64,000 nucleotides of DNA, from positions 248,001 through 312,000 of the forward strand of contig JAAKBF010000035.1 in the NCBI GenBank assembly GCA_012656075.1, given 5' to 3'. This stretch comes from Phytophthora hibernalis (lineage: Eukaryota > Oomycota > Peronosporomycetes > Peronosporales > Peronosporaceae). Shown here one piece after another: positions 1 through 11,075 of the stretch. Each line of letters opens with the position of its first letter. Positions within the stretch are counted from its first letter, which is position 1. A program made the translations under genes and the position numbers. Under the pieces are notes generated by a model. That model saw only the letters and a program-made list of their open reading frames with translations, was not told the origin of the DNA and searched no databases.

Positions 1-1498
1 CGCATAAAAATCTTTTGGCGTGGGCTCAAAGTTAACCACTGGAAGTCCGTCTGGCCAGGACGGACAGTCAGATTATCCTGATCTAATGCCCTAGCCTTTG
101 ACATTAATCGAGGAGGTTTCAGGACATTAGGATGAAATGTGCACTCGCGAAGCTGCTCCATCTCAATAAGAAGTCGCTGCTTCTCGCGCTCTGCAAAGGT
201 CTGATTTCGAGGCTGTGCTAAAAATCGATTCGATTTGGTGCCCGGTCGGATACTGGTTGGTACTGCTCAGAATTCGTATTATCGGCTGGATGTGACAAGG
301 TTTTGCCCTGCAGTTCGTCCGCTGACTGCCTAGGTACCTCAGCGTACACCTGGTCTTCATCAATTGATCGCTGCTCATATTCGTACTCTGCCGATTGTCC
401 GCCCGGCTTCTCCTGCCCCAGTAATCCCGCAAACAAAGGTGACGACGCTATTACATCAGCTGCTTCCATTCTGCTTGGCATGGATGTCGGCATTTGCGAT
501 GATTGTGCCTCTGAAGGAATGGATTCGTTGGGACCCGCCACTTGGTGAGTTTCTGCCCTCGTAAATGAAATCGAGCCTCGACCGTGGTTGAATGTCGTTA
601 GCAGTCGCATTATCGAGTATGTCTGATGCATAATAAAGCTCACCATCGTCGTCGGATTCCATACTTGGCGCGCCACTATAGCCATTCAATTCGTGTTGGG
701 CCTGTCCAGATAACTCGACTTCTGCGCCAATATTACGGACAGGGGGCACTTCAACGTACAAATCTTGAACTTCAGCTTCCCAGAAGTAGTATCCACACTT
801 CTGTCACTTAGTAGTTTCTGAATGAGTTGCTGGCGTTCCTCTGGTGTCCGATACTTTCTCTCATCCAATGCATCCATAGACCAATTCATTTCCTCTGGTG
901 AATCGTTTAGTGCCCTCTCAGTCGTCATTTCTTCACTTGAAGATCCAACATGACGAGATCTCAAAACAGTCTGCCGTTCTGACGACAATTTGGCCAGGAT
1001 CTCACGCCGTCGCTCTTCCTACACCCAATACAATCATCGCACCTGACGTCAATTTTACAGCTATCCTCCACCAGAACAGAAACCACCTTCACAAACCGAG
1101 AGAACTGGCCGAGTCTTCAATTTTCGACGGAAATTGGAATCTTCTGTTAGCAACATTCATTGTCAGTCTCAAAACTCTATTTCATCTTACTTTAGAGAGC
1201 GTACTAACCCCGTTCCGGGACCAATTCGTTTCGTGGTGTCCATTCGCTGAACGCGTCACCCTGATCCTCAGAAGACCCATCTACAGGAACATGCGGCGGG
1301 GCTCTACATGCCGTCAGATAAGCTTCTGCACTACGTAGCTCCTCTTCCACCTGCGCCAAGCTTAAGGCGCCATTCGTCTCCCCGCCATGCTCTATTCAAT
1401 GAACGGTCGTTAGGCGATGTGCCTTTTAAAACGCATGTTGAAGTTGTGACCATCACTCTTGGTCCAAAAGTTGAAGTTGGAGCAGCCTCATTCCGCAT
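1..1498 (-). CDS. multi-exon protein with an ECTFxP motif, partial at the left edge
   Basis: The first four exons fit together exactly: 1433-1498, 1209-1389, 1097-1143 and from 1018 downwards, with introns of 43, 65 and 78 bp, GT/AG ends and branch points such as CTAAC. The start ATG at 1498 gives a protein beginning MRNEAAPTST. Exon 4 is charged and helical (it opens EERRREILAK). The last visible exon, about 212 to 1, reads through an AEREKQRLLIEME helix into ECTFHPNV. Repeated ECTFxP motifs after acidic helices are common in ciliary and basal-body-like proteins of protists, which is a weak hint of function and no more. The frame path between about 830 and 215 is not resolved; at least two further introns or one-base errors lie there. 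The 3' end lies outside the window. Confidence 0.55.
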
Positions 1499-1539
1499 TG
1501 TGCCATCAAAGGATTAAGACACTAGAAGACACGCGACGT

Positions 1540-2364
1540 ATGAGCAGGAAGCGCACGACCCCGATGCTTTGGCCGAGTGAGGTCTACGACTACGAGAGGA
1601 AACTCATCACGGACGTGGCTGTGGGTGGAGTCGATCTCCGTAGAGGCGCCTGGATCCACTGCAAATGGTATTAGTACGTGGCTACACTCTTAGGAATAAC
1701 ATCTAATTGGTGCGATGAGAATAGGTGCAACTCGACGCTGAAGATGTCGGCGTGCTTCTCTCTCGTTTCCTGGAAGAATCATCTGAAAGCAAAGACACAT
1801 TTGAGCCACGAAGAAGAGTTTCTGCCAGGTGGCTCGCAGCCTCAGATCGTCAGCGCTTCTTCCCAGTCGTCCGTTCACAGCTCGGTATCGAGTTTTCAAG
1901 ACACCACTGGTACTATGGCTACGAGCCAGTTGCCCCAAGACCATGGATCGTTGATATTTGTCCGTCGTGATCTCCAACGCAATAAGCAGTACCAAGCTCA
2001 ATACCAGCGAGACGTCAGTAACGTGATCAACGCGATGACAAGCCTCATCACTGACCAACAGAGTGATCTGGATGGGTTGCAACACAAGGTAGCCGATATG
2101 ACAAGTAACTTTTTCGCGCTGCAGAAAGACGTGGAACGTCTTCGGCGCAGGGAAGAGCAGAAGAAAGTTGTGCAAGCTCCACCAAAGAAAGTAGTCACGG
2201 CAGCCTCCTACGGCAATCAGCAAAAACCAACAATCCGCAAGTTTAGTGTCAAGGTCCAAGGTGGTCGCAACAGCCGAGAAAACTACAGCAACAGACAAAA
2301 GAAAAGCAAGGCCAAGACTTTGACGGATATGGATATATTTGAAAAGCGCTTCCAGCTCAGGTAG
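1540..2364 (+). CDS. coiled-coil protein of unknown function
   Basis: Two exons, 1540-1667 and 1725-2364, joined by a 57-bp intron with a CTAAT branch point, give 255 residues in a consistent phase. The start codon lies 41 bp from the start of the divergent minus-strand gene. The middle is Ser/Gln-rich and looks disordered. Residues of about 120-190 (QRNKQYQAQYQRDVSNVI onward) form a heptad-like coiled coil, followed by a basic Lys/Arg-rich tail. No catalytic motif is visible. A second frame is also open from 1725 to 1970, so the exon 2 frame rests on the splice phase and on the long open frame to 2364. The gene converges on the RMD5-like gene with about 70 bp between stops. Confidence 0.55.
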
Positions 2365-2433
2365 CCGACTGAAGTCGAGGAACATGCATCACAGGTACTC
2401 ACTCATGAAGCAAGAAAGCAAAACGGCAGACCC

Positions 2434-4297
2434 TCAGAAGAAAAGCTTACGCGTTTCACTCTCTGTCTGCTCAACAGGGCAGGTGGGGCACTTGAATCGT
2501 CTAGGTCAATGACACACAATAAACAGGTCAGGGAAGTGTTAAATCGTAAGTACCACTTGAATACTGAAAAGCTAGGGACAACAAACCGAGTCATGTTGTA
2601 CGAGAATCGCTTCACACAAGAGCGACAGATCACATGACCACACTTCAACAAAATTGGCGGATTTTCTGGTGTGCTTTCTTCCTTTGATACCGGACAGGAA
2701 AATACGTTGTGGAACCGAAGTTCTTTGGCAATCGGAATCTCCACCTGTCAGACACACAAGATGTACAGTGAGAATTCACTTCGAAGAAGTTTCTTACACT
2801 GAGGGCTCTTACAGGAAGTTCCTCCATACTACTCCAGTCGGCCAGCTTGCTGTTCATGACCGCCACCAGCTTTCGCATTGCAGGGAGTGCAGACACTCCA
2901 GCCGACAGGCTACCCAGTTCAATATGTCAATGATTAGCACCCAGGAACAACCAGCACAAATGTATTCAAGCGTACCATGTTTCGAGGTAAGACCGATAAG
3001 GGACACAGCGAAGACGACAGCAAGCTCGAATCACGGCGTCGTAAATCTCTTCCCATCGATTGTCTGTGAAGAGCTTCTTGTATGGCGATTCTTCCAGCTT
3101 TCCTTTATACAGCACGCAACTCATCAAGACCCCCACCTCTGTGAAACAAAGTAAGCCATGCAAATCAGTACCAACAACGCCGAATGAGTTGCACCATCCA
3201 AAGATCACCTTCGGCGTGCGTCTGATGGAAATAAGGAAGCTCCTTGTTCGCGAAGTTGACTGCATCCATCATATCGGGCGAAGACTCGAGGATGTCCACG
3301 TACTTGAGACGAACCAATTCAAACTCGATGTCGATATCAAGTCGCCCTAATTCCTTGCGATATTTCCGTGCCCAACTGCAGCGTCAGCATCAGCAACGTC
3401 ACCAAAGATTACAAACTTGCTCCTTAATTGAAGTGCCATTCAAGTCAACGTACTCAAGTGCAGGTTGCATGTCATGCTCTTTTATTGCTTTCAAGATCTG
3501 GTGCAGTTCGATAAAGCACTCTCGGTACGTCGGTGGTAGCTCCAGCCCCGCTTCCTGTTGCAAGGAAGAAAATGTCATCAACATCCTCCTGTGATCTAGC
3601 CCCCAACCAAGCCACGCTTACCTTGCACATGACATCTGCCGCCTCAATTTGTCCGTCCTGGTAGAGATACTCAGCCACCAGACGACACACGAGCTCCTGA
3701 TCCATTTCATTCGTCCGGCACACCTTGGCGATGTCGGTGCAAAGGTTCTACAAACATCAACCACGTTCAGATTTCATCCAAAAGACCACGTCTCAATCTG
3801 CAGTTAACCTTGTCGATCTGCTTGGAATACTTGGACAACAGCACGTGGATGGCCTTCAGCTCACTCGCCACGTTCTTCTCGACGTTCAATTGTCGCACGC
3901 GTCGGATGAAGTCCCTCACGATGTACTCCGTCTCATTGTCCTGCTCTTCCACCGCCACGTCGTCCTGTTTTGCCTCTGCCTCGTCAGCATTGGACGACAT
4001 CTCCGCACGGTCCGACGGCGTCGTTTTCTCTCTGTCATTGCTGCTGGGTGAAGTTTGAGCTCCTGAGTTGCTGCTGTTGGAGTCCTGACTGCCTTCTTCG
4101 CCCTCCCCAGCCGAACTGGATGGCGCGTCTTCCAAGTGGCGGTTCTTCTTGCGGCTCAGCTGCTGCTGACGCTCCTCGAGCTGTTGCTTGGTGGCCTCCA
4201 CTTGTGTCAGGAGCTCGTCGAGCTGGCGATCGATCTGCGCCACGCACAGCCGCTGCTTCTTCAACACGCGCTTGCTCTCCTCCCCGAAGGCCTGCAT
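2434..4297 (-). CDS. RMD5: RMD5/RMND5-type LisH-CTLH-RING E3 ubiquitin ligase subunit
   Basis: This is a homologue of yeast Rmd5/Gid2 and animal RMND5A, the RING subunit of the GID/CTLH ubiquitin-ligase complex. About eight exons read in order: an N-terminal helical segment (start MQAFGEESKR at 4297) with a Ser/Glu-rich linker, a LisH-like segment (LVCRLVAEYLYQDGQIEAA), CTLH and CRA segments between about 3590 and 2980, and a C-terminal RING. The RING is split by an intron: SCPVSKEES..LLKCGHVICRSCV lies in one exon and RFKCPTCP in the last. The spacing C-x-H-x2-C-x2-C fits the degenerate RMD5-type RING. The last exon ends at a TGA at 2434-2436. Exon positions are read by eye and approximate. 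Cytosolic or nuclear location is inferred from the family. Confidence 0.85.
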
Positions 4298-4568
4298 CGC
4301 TCTGCTCCTGTGGGAATAATAGAGCGACTGGGTTGGTGCCGGGAGGAATCCTTGGGTCGGGCTTTCTCGGTGCGCGACTTCTGAAGTATCAGTTACCGGT
4401 ATCAGAGAGAATGCTGTTACACTTGCTGGCACAGAAAACGGCAATATGGCTGCTGCCACCGGCGGACAGGAACGAGACTACAGTTACAGTACCATTCGGA
4501 AATGTCCGCGGCTCTACAGTAATCGATTTGTGACTGTCTGTCGTACAGACTGTACGGGTATATGTATT

Positions 4569-4593
4569 AAATACAATATATTATATTGTATTT
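4569..4593. repeat. perfect AT-rich inverted repeat upstream of the RMD5-like gene
   Basis: Two perfect 12-bp arms (AAATACAATATA and its complement) are separated by one base. The site lies 270 bp upstream of the RMD5-like start codon and left of the Harbinger element. It could be a regulatory palindrome, a cruciform site or part of a small decayed element. Nothing else coding is visible in 4298-4960, which also holds two TACCGGTA palindromes and an imperfect hairpin at about 4622-4665. Confidence 0.6.
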
Positions 4594-4971
4594 GTGCCTT
4601 TCTGCCAAAACGCCCTCCATTTTAGGGTCCTACGTAAGAGTAGGCCCTCCTAAACCTTAGCCCCGAGGATAGTAATTCCTAGATGAGCAAACTTGGGGAA
4701 GAGTATTGTACCGGTAGACCGACCTTGAGCTAGAAATACCAGTCTAACATTGATGCAGTCACTATGGCAGTCTTTAAATTCGCTAACTGTCGCCGACTGG
4801 TAGTTCGACTCGGTTCTGTGACGAATCACACTGGTTAAATGCAGATACAAAAAGAAAATATTACGCAAGTAAAGTAGTGCTGAGAAGGTTGCACTCGTAC
4901 GTAGGGTAAACTTCTCTATTTATAAGTCGGCATCAAGAAATTGGTGATGAACCAATTTATTATCCAATAGG

Positions 4972-6593
4972 ATGACTTATTTCAAGCGTGGCAAACTTAA
5001 CACGCAAAGATCGAGGCAGCACACGATGCTGGGGAGCGATAACCCCAACGCTTATTATGATAGCGATGGCGACTCCATCATGAACGCGGACGATGGCGTC
5101 GACAGAGAGGTACCTGAAAACGCGCCTACGGCAACAGAAGGTCCACAGCGGTGAGTTCAATTCATGAATCTGAACAGGTGTATAACACTAACTTTAAAGA
5201 CTGCTTGCTCAATAGAAAACGAAGAGCATTCTGCGTACAGTGTCAACACCATGGAGTCCATGGTGGACATCTCGTCGGACGATAACACGGAAGACGAAGA
5301 CCTGGTTCTGCTGTTATTTTTGTGGGTCACGATAATAGTTATCCTGAGCCAAGTTGACCGAAGATCGCTCCGACGCCCTTCAGGGGAAGTGGTAGTCGTC
5401 AGATCGGACCTTTTTCCTCTATTGAAGGCCAACCGCTCTTTGAAAGCGTATCGCCGAACCGTGCGTTGCTCCCCGAATCTTTTGACAAGCTCCAAGAATT
5501 TTTGAGCCACTATTCTACCGGAAGTATGGCCTTCCTGGGAATAACACACTGTATACATTTGACTACGGGCTGGCTGCGCTACTTACGTATTATGGCAACG
5601 GGTGCGGGCAAGATGGAGACGGAATTGGTGGGGCGGCGAATCAGCTTGGGATGGCACGAACCTCGGCGCTCCGGCACATCCAAAAACTCGAAGAGCTTCA
5701 TGATATGATGGGCGACGTTGTGTTTTCCTCCAACTACAGCAGACCCGGAATGGGAAGAAATGACTGAGGGGTTTGCGGGTCGAGGCGGGCAATTTCCAGA
5801 CGTTGCGTGTATTTTCGATGGCACCATTGTTCTGACACGACGACCAAATCAACACCTGGTGACTGCGTTTGCGTTTTTTTGAAAATTGTTTTGATGAGTT
5901 ACATATATATGACTAAAAATAGGGCTTCTACGACAAAAGCGGGAAACCAGCGTACAACTGCTTGGCGGCGATAGACTACCGCTTCAAATTCCGGGACATC
6001 GGCGTCTTTAGTGGTAGTAATTCAGATCAGTCGATGTGGAACCAGTCGGAGGTTCTTGGGACTCGAGCACGTCATATTTGCCCACCGGGTATTAATTGGT
6101 TGGGAGATTCTGGCTTAAAGATTTGGTCATTCTTGATGGTGGCGTACGACGAGCGCGGAGGCAACCGTTTGACACGAAAACAGCGATGGTGCGTATACGC
6201 TTTGTACATGTACAATTGATCCTATTAATAACTTGTTGTGATTGCTAACAATATTACTTCTGTAGCTACAACTATCATTTATCCTCGAAAAGAATTCTGG
6301 TCGAATGCGTGTTCGGCAAGTTGAAAGCCCGCTTCAAAGTGATTCATGGCGTAACCGACCGACGGGCTCACAAAACTAACGCCAGAATGATCTGTGTTGC
6401 TGTTATTCTTCACAATCTTTTGATTGAAATTGGTGACGAAGAAAAATTCGATATCGTGAGGAACGATGAAGAACGCACACAAGCCCGAGGCGTGATGAAC
6501 GCGAACAATCATTATTGGGATCGAACTAAAGCTGAGGTTCAACTAGCCGAAAGCAAGCGCGACTCGTACGCAAACTTTTTACTACTACGATAA
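4972..6593 (+). CDS. Harbinger-family DDE transposase
   Basis: Translated exons match the PIF/Harbinger (DDE_Tnp_4) nuclease. The N-terminal part carries an acidic segment and an EDLVLLLFLW-type helix (about 5250-5330). The middle contains LGMARTSALRHIQKLEEL, matching the HTH before the nuclease. The catalytic core reads FPDVACIFDGT (first Asp, about 5800-5825), AAIDYRFKFRDIGVFSG (second Asp, about 5965-6015) and RILVECVFGKLKARFKV (Glu, about 6293-6340). The intron at 6189-6265 has a GTGCGT donor and a TGTAG acceptor; other introns lie at about 5153-5197 and 5853-5921. Between about 5450 and 5590 the frame changes more than once. The family normally has DCT or DGT after the first Asp, so the triad looks intact. 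Confidence 0.75.
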
Positions 6594-6628
6594 CGAAGAA
6601 TGAGAAACGCGTTTGGACGCTTGCTGTG

Positions 6629-7917
6629 TCACGCTGGGTTTGGGCCCTTGAGCTGATTGATCATTTCCTTGAACATTTCCACCGTAGTCTGCTGGAGGCT
6701 TGCAATGCTCTGACAAATAGCTTGGGAGGCTGCTTGTTGCTTTGCGCTCGAATCTTCAATGGTAGATGCCAAACGGTTGACCATCACAACCATGCTGCTG
6801 TTCGGCTGATTTGACTGTCGGTTCTTGAAAATGCGTTTAAATGAGCTAAAGCCGTCACGAAGCGTGTCATTTAGAAGATCAAGGGGTCGCTTGTTTAGCG
6901 TTTGACACGGTTGCTGCGATTTGTTTGCTTTAGCTCTAGCTTTCGCATGCGCACGCGCTTCACTGGGTGTATCCGAGCACTCATCTTCTGACTCGATATC
7001 TAATTCACTTAGCTCATTGCCCTGGTCTTCAATATCGATTCCATCACTTGCGTTCATACCCGATTCAATGATTGCCTCTCCAGTAAGACCAGGGTTACTG
7101 GAAAACACATCGCACAATAGAGGCCACAAAGCGGCAAGCTCATTGCCCAACTCACGCCGATACTCTGCTCGAACGTTCAGGGGTCGCAAGTCAGCATCGG
7201 GCGGCCGGTTTTGTCAACGGCTTCCCCTTGAATCAAGAGATAGTTGGTTGGCATTTCGGGGAATGATCTCACTTGATTACTGCCAACTTCGTCATCTTCA
7301 CTGCTGGACGCAGACGCACGGTTGCCTGTGGACAACATACGGATGCGTTTTGCTCGATATGCCTTCCGTATGGCGTTGATTTTGTTCTTGAACTGAGTAA
7401 CGGTGATCGTTTGGCCTTCCTTTCCTTCACCCCATGCTTCTTCGAGCATTGCATGCTCTAGAAACGTGTTTACTGTCGCTTCCCATGTTGCACGAATTTT
7501 TCGTGTCGCTCGTTTTCTTGGCGAACTTGTTCAAGATGTGTGCGTCTTTGAAGCGTGTCTCGAGTGCCAACTTTGTAAGTGGTACCGTCCATCGCATGCT
7601 TGTACCTGCATGATTAGCAGTCTCTTGATTGGAATCTCTACCAGCAGCTGGGTCCTTCTTCGCCTTATCATGATGCGGGATTTCTTGTGAGCAGGGCTTG
7701 ACGTAGATTCATCGGAATCTCGATGGGAGGTGGGTTCAGGAGCTACAACTTCCATTCTGCTAGTCCAGGGCGATGAATTCGATGGCGCCGTCGGAGACAA
7801 GCTCGGACTGTTGACAACCGTTCGTATATCGCCGTCTCGGCTGCTGAGTGAGGCGCGCGCGGGTGGCATTGTCGTCGTGGTTGCGGAAGTTGCCGATGCG
7901 GAAACCTCGTGGGCCAT
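6629..7917 (-). CDS. Harbinger accessory protein with Myb/SANT-like domain
   Basis: The start MAHEVSASAT at 7917 is followed by a Thr/Ser/Pro-rich region and a basic segment. After an intron at about 7562-7605 (GTACAA donor) comes a Myb/SANT-like region, RATWEATVNTFLEHAMLEE through FKNKINAIRKAYRAK. A one-base frame change near 7190 joins it to an acidic, coiled-coil C-terminal part ending near 6629 (EMFKEMINQLK). In this superfamily such proteins bind the transposase and element ends in the nucleus. It converges on the transposase gene with about 35 bp between stops, which supports a shared element. Confidence 0.7.
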
Positions 7918-8050
7918 GTTGATATAATGAAAGCCCACAATATAGCTTCGATATGATATTGGAGAGTTCATGCATAAAATAGGCTGGAGGACTTGGACAT
8001 CCCAACGATTTTTGCTCACAATTTATCTCGGCACCGCAAAAATAAGCGAC

Positions 8051-8087
8051 CAAATAATCAAGTGAGTTTCTATTTGGACATCGCTCT
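8051..8087 (+). repeat. 37-bp direct repeat, copy 1
   Basis: This block, beginning CAAATAATCAAGTGAG, is repeated exactly at 8204-8240. It lies upstream of the Harbinger accessory gene. It may be a subterminal transposase binding site or promoter element of the transposon. Confidence 0.8.
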
Positions 8088-8203
8088 AAGAGCTCTGATT
8101 TTTCTACAGGCCACCTTTTTACGATAAACGTCCGAATGGCCACTTGTCGGCGGCCATTTGACGACGATTTTTCTTCGCGCAACATTCCAAAAATAAATCG
8201 GCT

Positions 8204-8240
8204 CAAATAATCAAGTGAGTTTCTATTTGGACATCGCTCT
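8204..8240 (+). repeat. 37-bp direct repeat, copy 2
   Basis: Exact second copy, 116 bp after the first; the preceding A-rich stretch (CAAAAATAA) is also partly shared. No inverted copy was found at the left end near 4900. Confidence 0.8.
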
Positions 8241-8805
8241 TATGTAAGACTTGACTGGAGGCATACTGGTCTCGTAATTCGGTCTAGCTCGGGAGCAAAT
8301 CCTAGGTATAACCCTATCCCTTCCTTCTTAGGACCTACCTCTGGAGATCAGATTGCTGAAAGGCACAATACCTAAAGTGCAGTGCAGCAAGATGCGACAC
8401 GAAATTCTCTGCAAGTTTACATGATCAAAGTCTGTAGACGGGCATTCTGTTGGCGCGTGGCGGTCACTGCATGTTCGTGATCAAAATGATTCGCAAGTCT
8501 CGTGGGGATAATTTGCATCCGAAAAGCACTACATGTACATGTATCCGATACGCCTTCATCCGAAGTACTGTTCATGAAAGGCAGAGGGTGAAGCAGTCCT
8601 CCGATACCGCCAGATCCTGTGCGGATAATTGGTCGAGGCGCAAAAATAGCATGCTGCAGTCGGATATACGCTCCCATTTGCCGAGTTCGTTTCTCTCAAC
8701 ATATCAGGTCGCTCTGATTTACACTCACATCAACTCCAGCCACCCTTTTCATCGCCGATATGTCTCAGAATAAAAAGTCGGAGCGCCACTTCACCTCACT
8801 GCAGC
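8241..8805. other. intergenic stretch without a supported gene
   Basis: Short open frames here have no recognisable motif and no splice-consistent extension. The stretch would hold the promoter of the IPK1 gene. No clear TATA box or repeat was seen. Confidence 0.5.
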
Positions 8806-10834
8806 ATGTTCCTGCTCAAGCCGCCGAGTTCCAGTCCGGCCACCGCACCCACGGCGTCGCGTCGCCTGTGCGCGGACCTCGTGGCGTCCGAGTGGAAGTA
8901 CGTGGCTGAAGGAGGCGCCAACGTTCTGTTCCGCCACCGACCGGCGGGTGACGCGGCGTCCAGCGCCGTAGCGTTGGAGTTCAAGGAAAACTACTGCGCG
9001 TCAAGAAGTGCGACGTGGTGCAGGACAAGCCCAAGAAGAAGACGCGCAAGCCCGCGTACGTGCCGCACTACCCACACCCGAAACAGGTGCTGGACTACGC
9101 CACGCACGAGATCATGCCCTTCCTGCAGCAGGGCCGACGCTCCAACACGTACCTGCAGGTGGCGCAGCTCGTGGACGTGGAGCGCGGCTTCCTGCAGGCG
9201 CTGAACACGCAGCTGCTGGCACTCGAGACGCGTCCAGACCACAGACGACACAGCCAGATCGACGTGTCGCTGCAGTGCGTCATGGTGCTGCCAGACGTGA
9301 CGCTGCCGCCTCCGGACGACGACAGCGCCACCAGTTTCTTCCAATCGACGCGGAGTCTGTTGGAGGAAGAAGCTGCAGATAAAGAGGAAGCAGAAGGTTT
9401 TACACGACGAGAGTCCATGGCAGAGCAGACGGACGAGGAGGAAGACGGCGACCGAGAGGATGGACAGGATGCAGAGGCGGAGGGCAAGACGTATGTTGTG
9501 TGTAGCAGCACAAGTGTGAGCAGCGCCTCTGATAAAGAGGACGAGGAAGTGGAGGAAACTCTGTTGAAGGATACGCTGACGGCGACACTGGGACGTACGG
9601 CGTCTCTGCAGCGTGTACGTGCACTGAACAGTGTACGAACCAGCTCGTTCCGAGCAGGGAACGTCTTCGACTGTTGTTTCCGCAATATCTGCGTGGAGCT
9701 CAAGCCTAAGATCGGCTTCAAGCCGAAGGGACCGCTCGTTAGTCCGACGAAGGCGCGCGTGTGCCGCTTTTGCATGCACCAGCACTACAAGAAACGCACA
9801 GGCAAGGTGGAGGAGATCAGCCAGTACTGCCCACTGGATTTGTTCTCACACGACCCAGCTCGCAAGCGCCGAGCGCTTCGTGCGCTGCAACGCACACCGC
9901 AGAATAACTTCAAGGTGTTTGTACGCTCAGCGGAGGACGAGGTTGTGAATGTCATCACAGGTTTGAACGCGGATGCTCTGCCCAAAGGTGCGGCCCAGTC
10001 ACGCTACTCCTACTGCCGGCGCAAGCGGATGGGCTTCCGTCACTCGTGCCAATCGATAGGGACCGAGAACGAACTCATGTCATTTGACGAACATGCAGAC
10101 GACCACGAGCGGGATCATGCCCAGTTGATGCCTGAGGTGGTTGAGTTGATCACGCAGGTCTTGCAGGAGCTCGACATCTTAGAGGACTTGAAGCAGATGC
10201 AGTTGCTGGACCATATTTCAGTCGATGGGGTGCGGCATCTTCAGCTTTTGCTGCAGCAGCTTGACCAAGAGGAAAAGCGAGCTCAAGTGGCAGATGCTGA
10301 TCCTACAGTCGGTGAACTGGTGGCATCCATACGACAACGCTCCGGTTTTCAACAAATGAAGACGTGGATCAAGAAGGGAGTATCGCTCGAGGCCTGGCAT
10401 TCCTGCGCATTGCGCTGCGCCACCTACCGGATCTGGACGTGCTGCAAGACGTGGAATCGTGTGAGTCCATGCGTCTGCAGCAGTTCCACGATCTGTACAA
10501 GGAGCTGGAGAAGCGATTTCAAGTGGCCACGACGCTGAAGGACTGCTCGCTCCTGTTGTGCCTGCGTCGCTCGCCTGGTGACGACGCGGGGCAAAGCTCC
10601 GAGCAACAACGCAAACCACTGGAAAAGCCGCGCTTTCAGCACCTCATGGAGTTCGAGCACCACGTGCGTTTCCGGGACCTGGCGTTCGACTGCGTCGTGG
10701 CGATCGTTGACCTGGACGTCAAGTCGCACAAGTCGGTGGAGGATTACTACCGACTCGACGAGAAGATCGCGACGAACTTCCAGCGCGAGTTCGGCGACCG
10801 CGGCGTCGCGCAGGCCCTGTGCCACGAGGACTGA
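8806..10834 (+). CDS. IPK1: inositol-pentakisphosphate 2-kinase
   Basis: The product should phosphorylate inositol pentakisphosphate at the 2-position to make phytate (InsP6). Family motifs appear in order: EWKYVAEGGANVLFRH (nucleotide-binding N-lobe, from 8908), LLRVKKCDVVQ, a long acidic insert (about 9350-9560), ELKPKIGFKPKGP, RVCRFCMHQHYK, YCPLDLFSHDPARK with RTPQNNFKVF, and a C-terminal VVAIVDLDVKSHKSVEDYY. These lie in three frames: changes occur near 8987, within the run reading AAGGAAAAC, and near 10375. Both steps fit one missing base, so I treat the gene as functional with sequence errors. No intron is needed. The acidic insert makes the protein about 670 residues, longer than plant IPK1. 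Confidence 0.88.
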
Positions 10835-11075
10835 GTGACTACTGGCCACGAGCTTGACCGATTTGACTCAGCCACACCGTCTGGACCTGAACCGCTGGAA
10901 GCCGCTGGAAGACTTTGTAACTATACATGAATAGAGTGCGTGCTTGCGTACATTTGCCTAAACTCCTGACGAACCGCTCGCGTGCGAGTGGCGACTGAAC
11001 ATCGATGGTCATTCACCGCGTAGTTCACTTGCATGCAGCACTTCAAGTAGCAGGTTTGACGTTACCTACGCCACG

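Larger units (their letters stand above)
4960..8240. mobile_element. PIF/Harbinger-type DNA transposon (approximate limits)
   Basis: A DDE transposase gene on the plus strand converges on a Myb/SANT-like accessory gene on the minus strand, the two-gene layout typical of PIF/Harbinger elements. I could not find convincing terminal inverted repeats or a 3-bp target duplication, so the limits are set by the genes and by the direct repeats at 8051-8240. Frame interruptions occur in both genes; given the base-dropout pattern elsewhere in this window they do not prove the element dead. Confidence 0.7.

Noticed and set aside
1690..2385. 231-codon minus ORF
   Set aside because: Antisense to the coiled-coil gene, whose splice junction and phase are consistent; no recognisable family.
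4622..8335. TTAGG..CCTAC-like sequences as Harbinger terminal inverted repeats
   Set aside because: The similarity between about 4622-4665 and 8325-8340 is too weak and gapped, and no 3-bp duplication flanks it.
8991..9785. 264-codon minus-strand ORF
   Set aside because: It is antisense to the IPK1 exon, whose plus-strand frame carries clear family motifs; it is His/Arg/Leu-rich as expected of a high-GC shadow frame.
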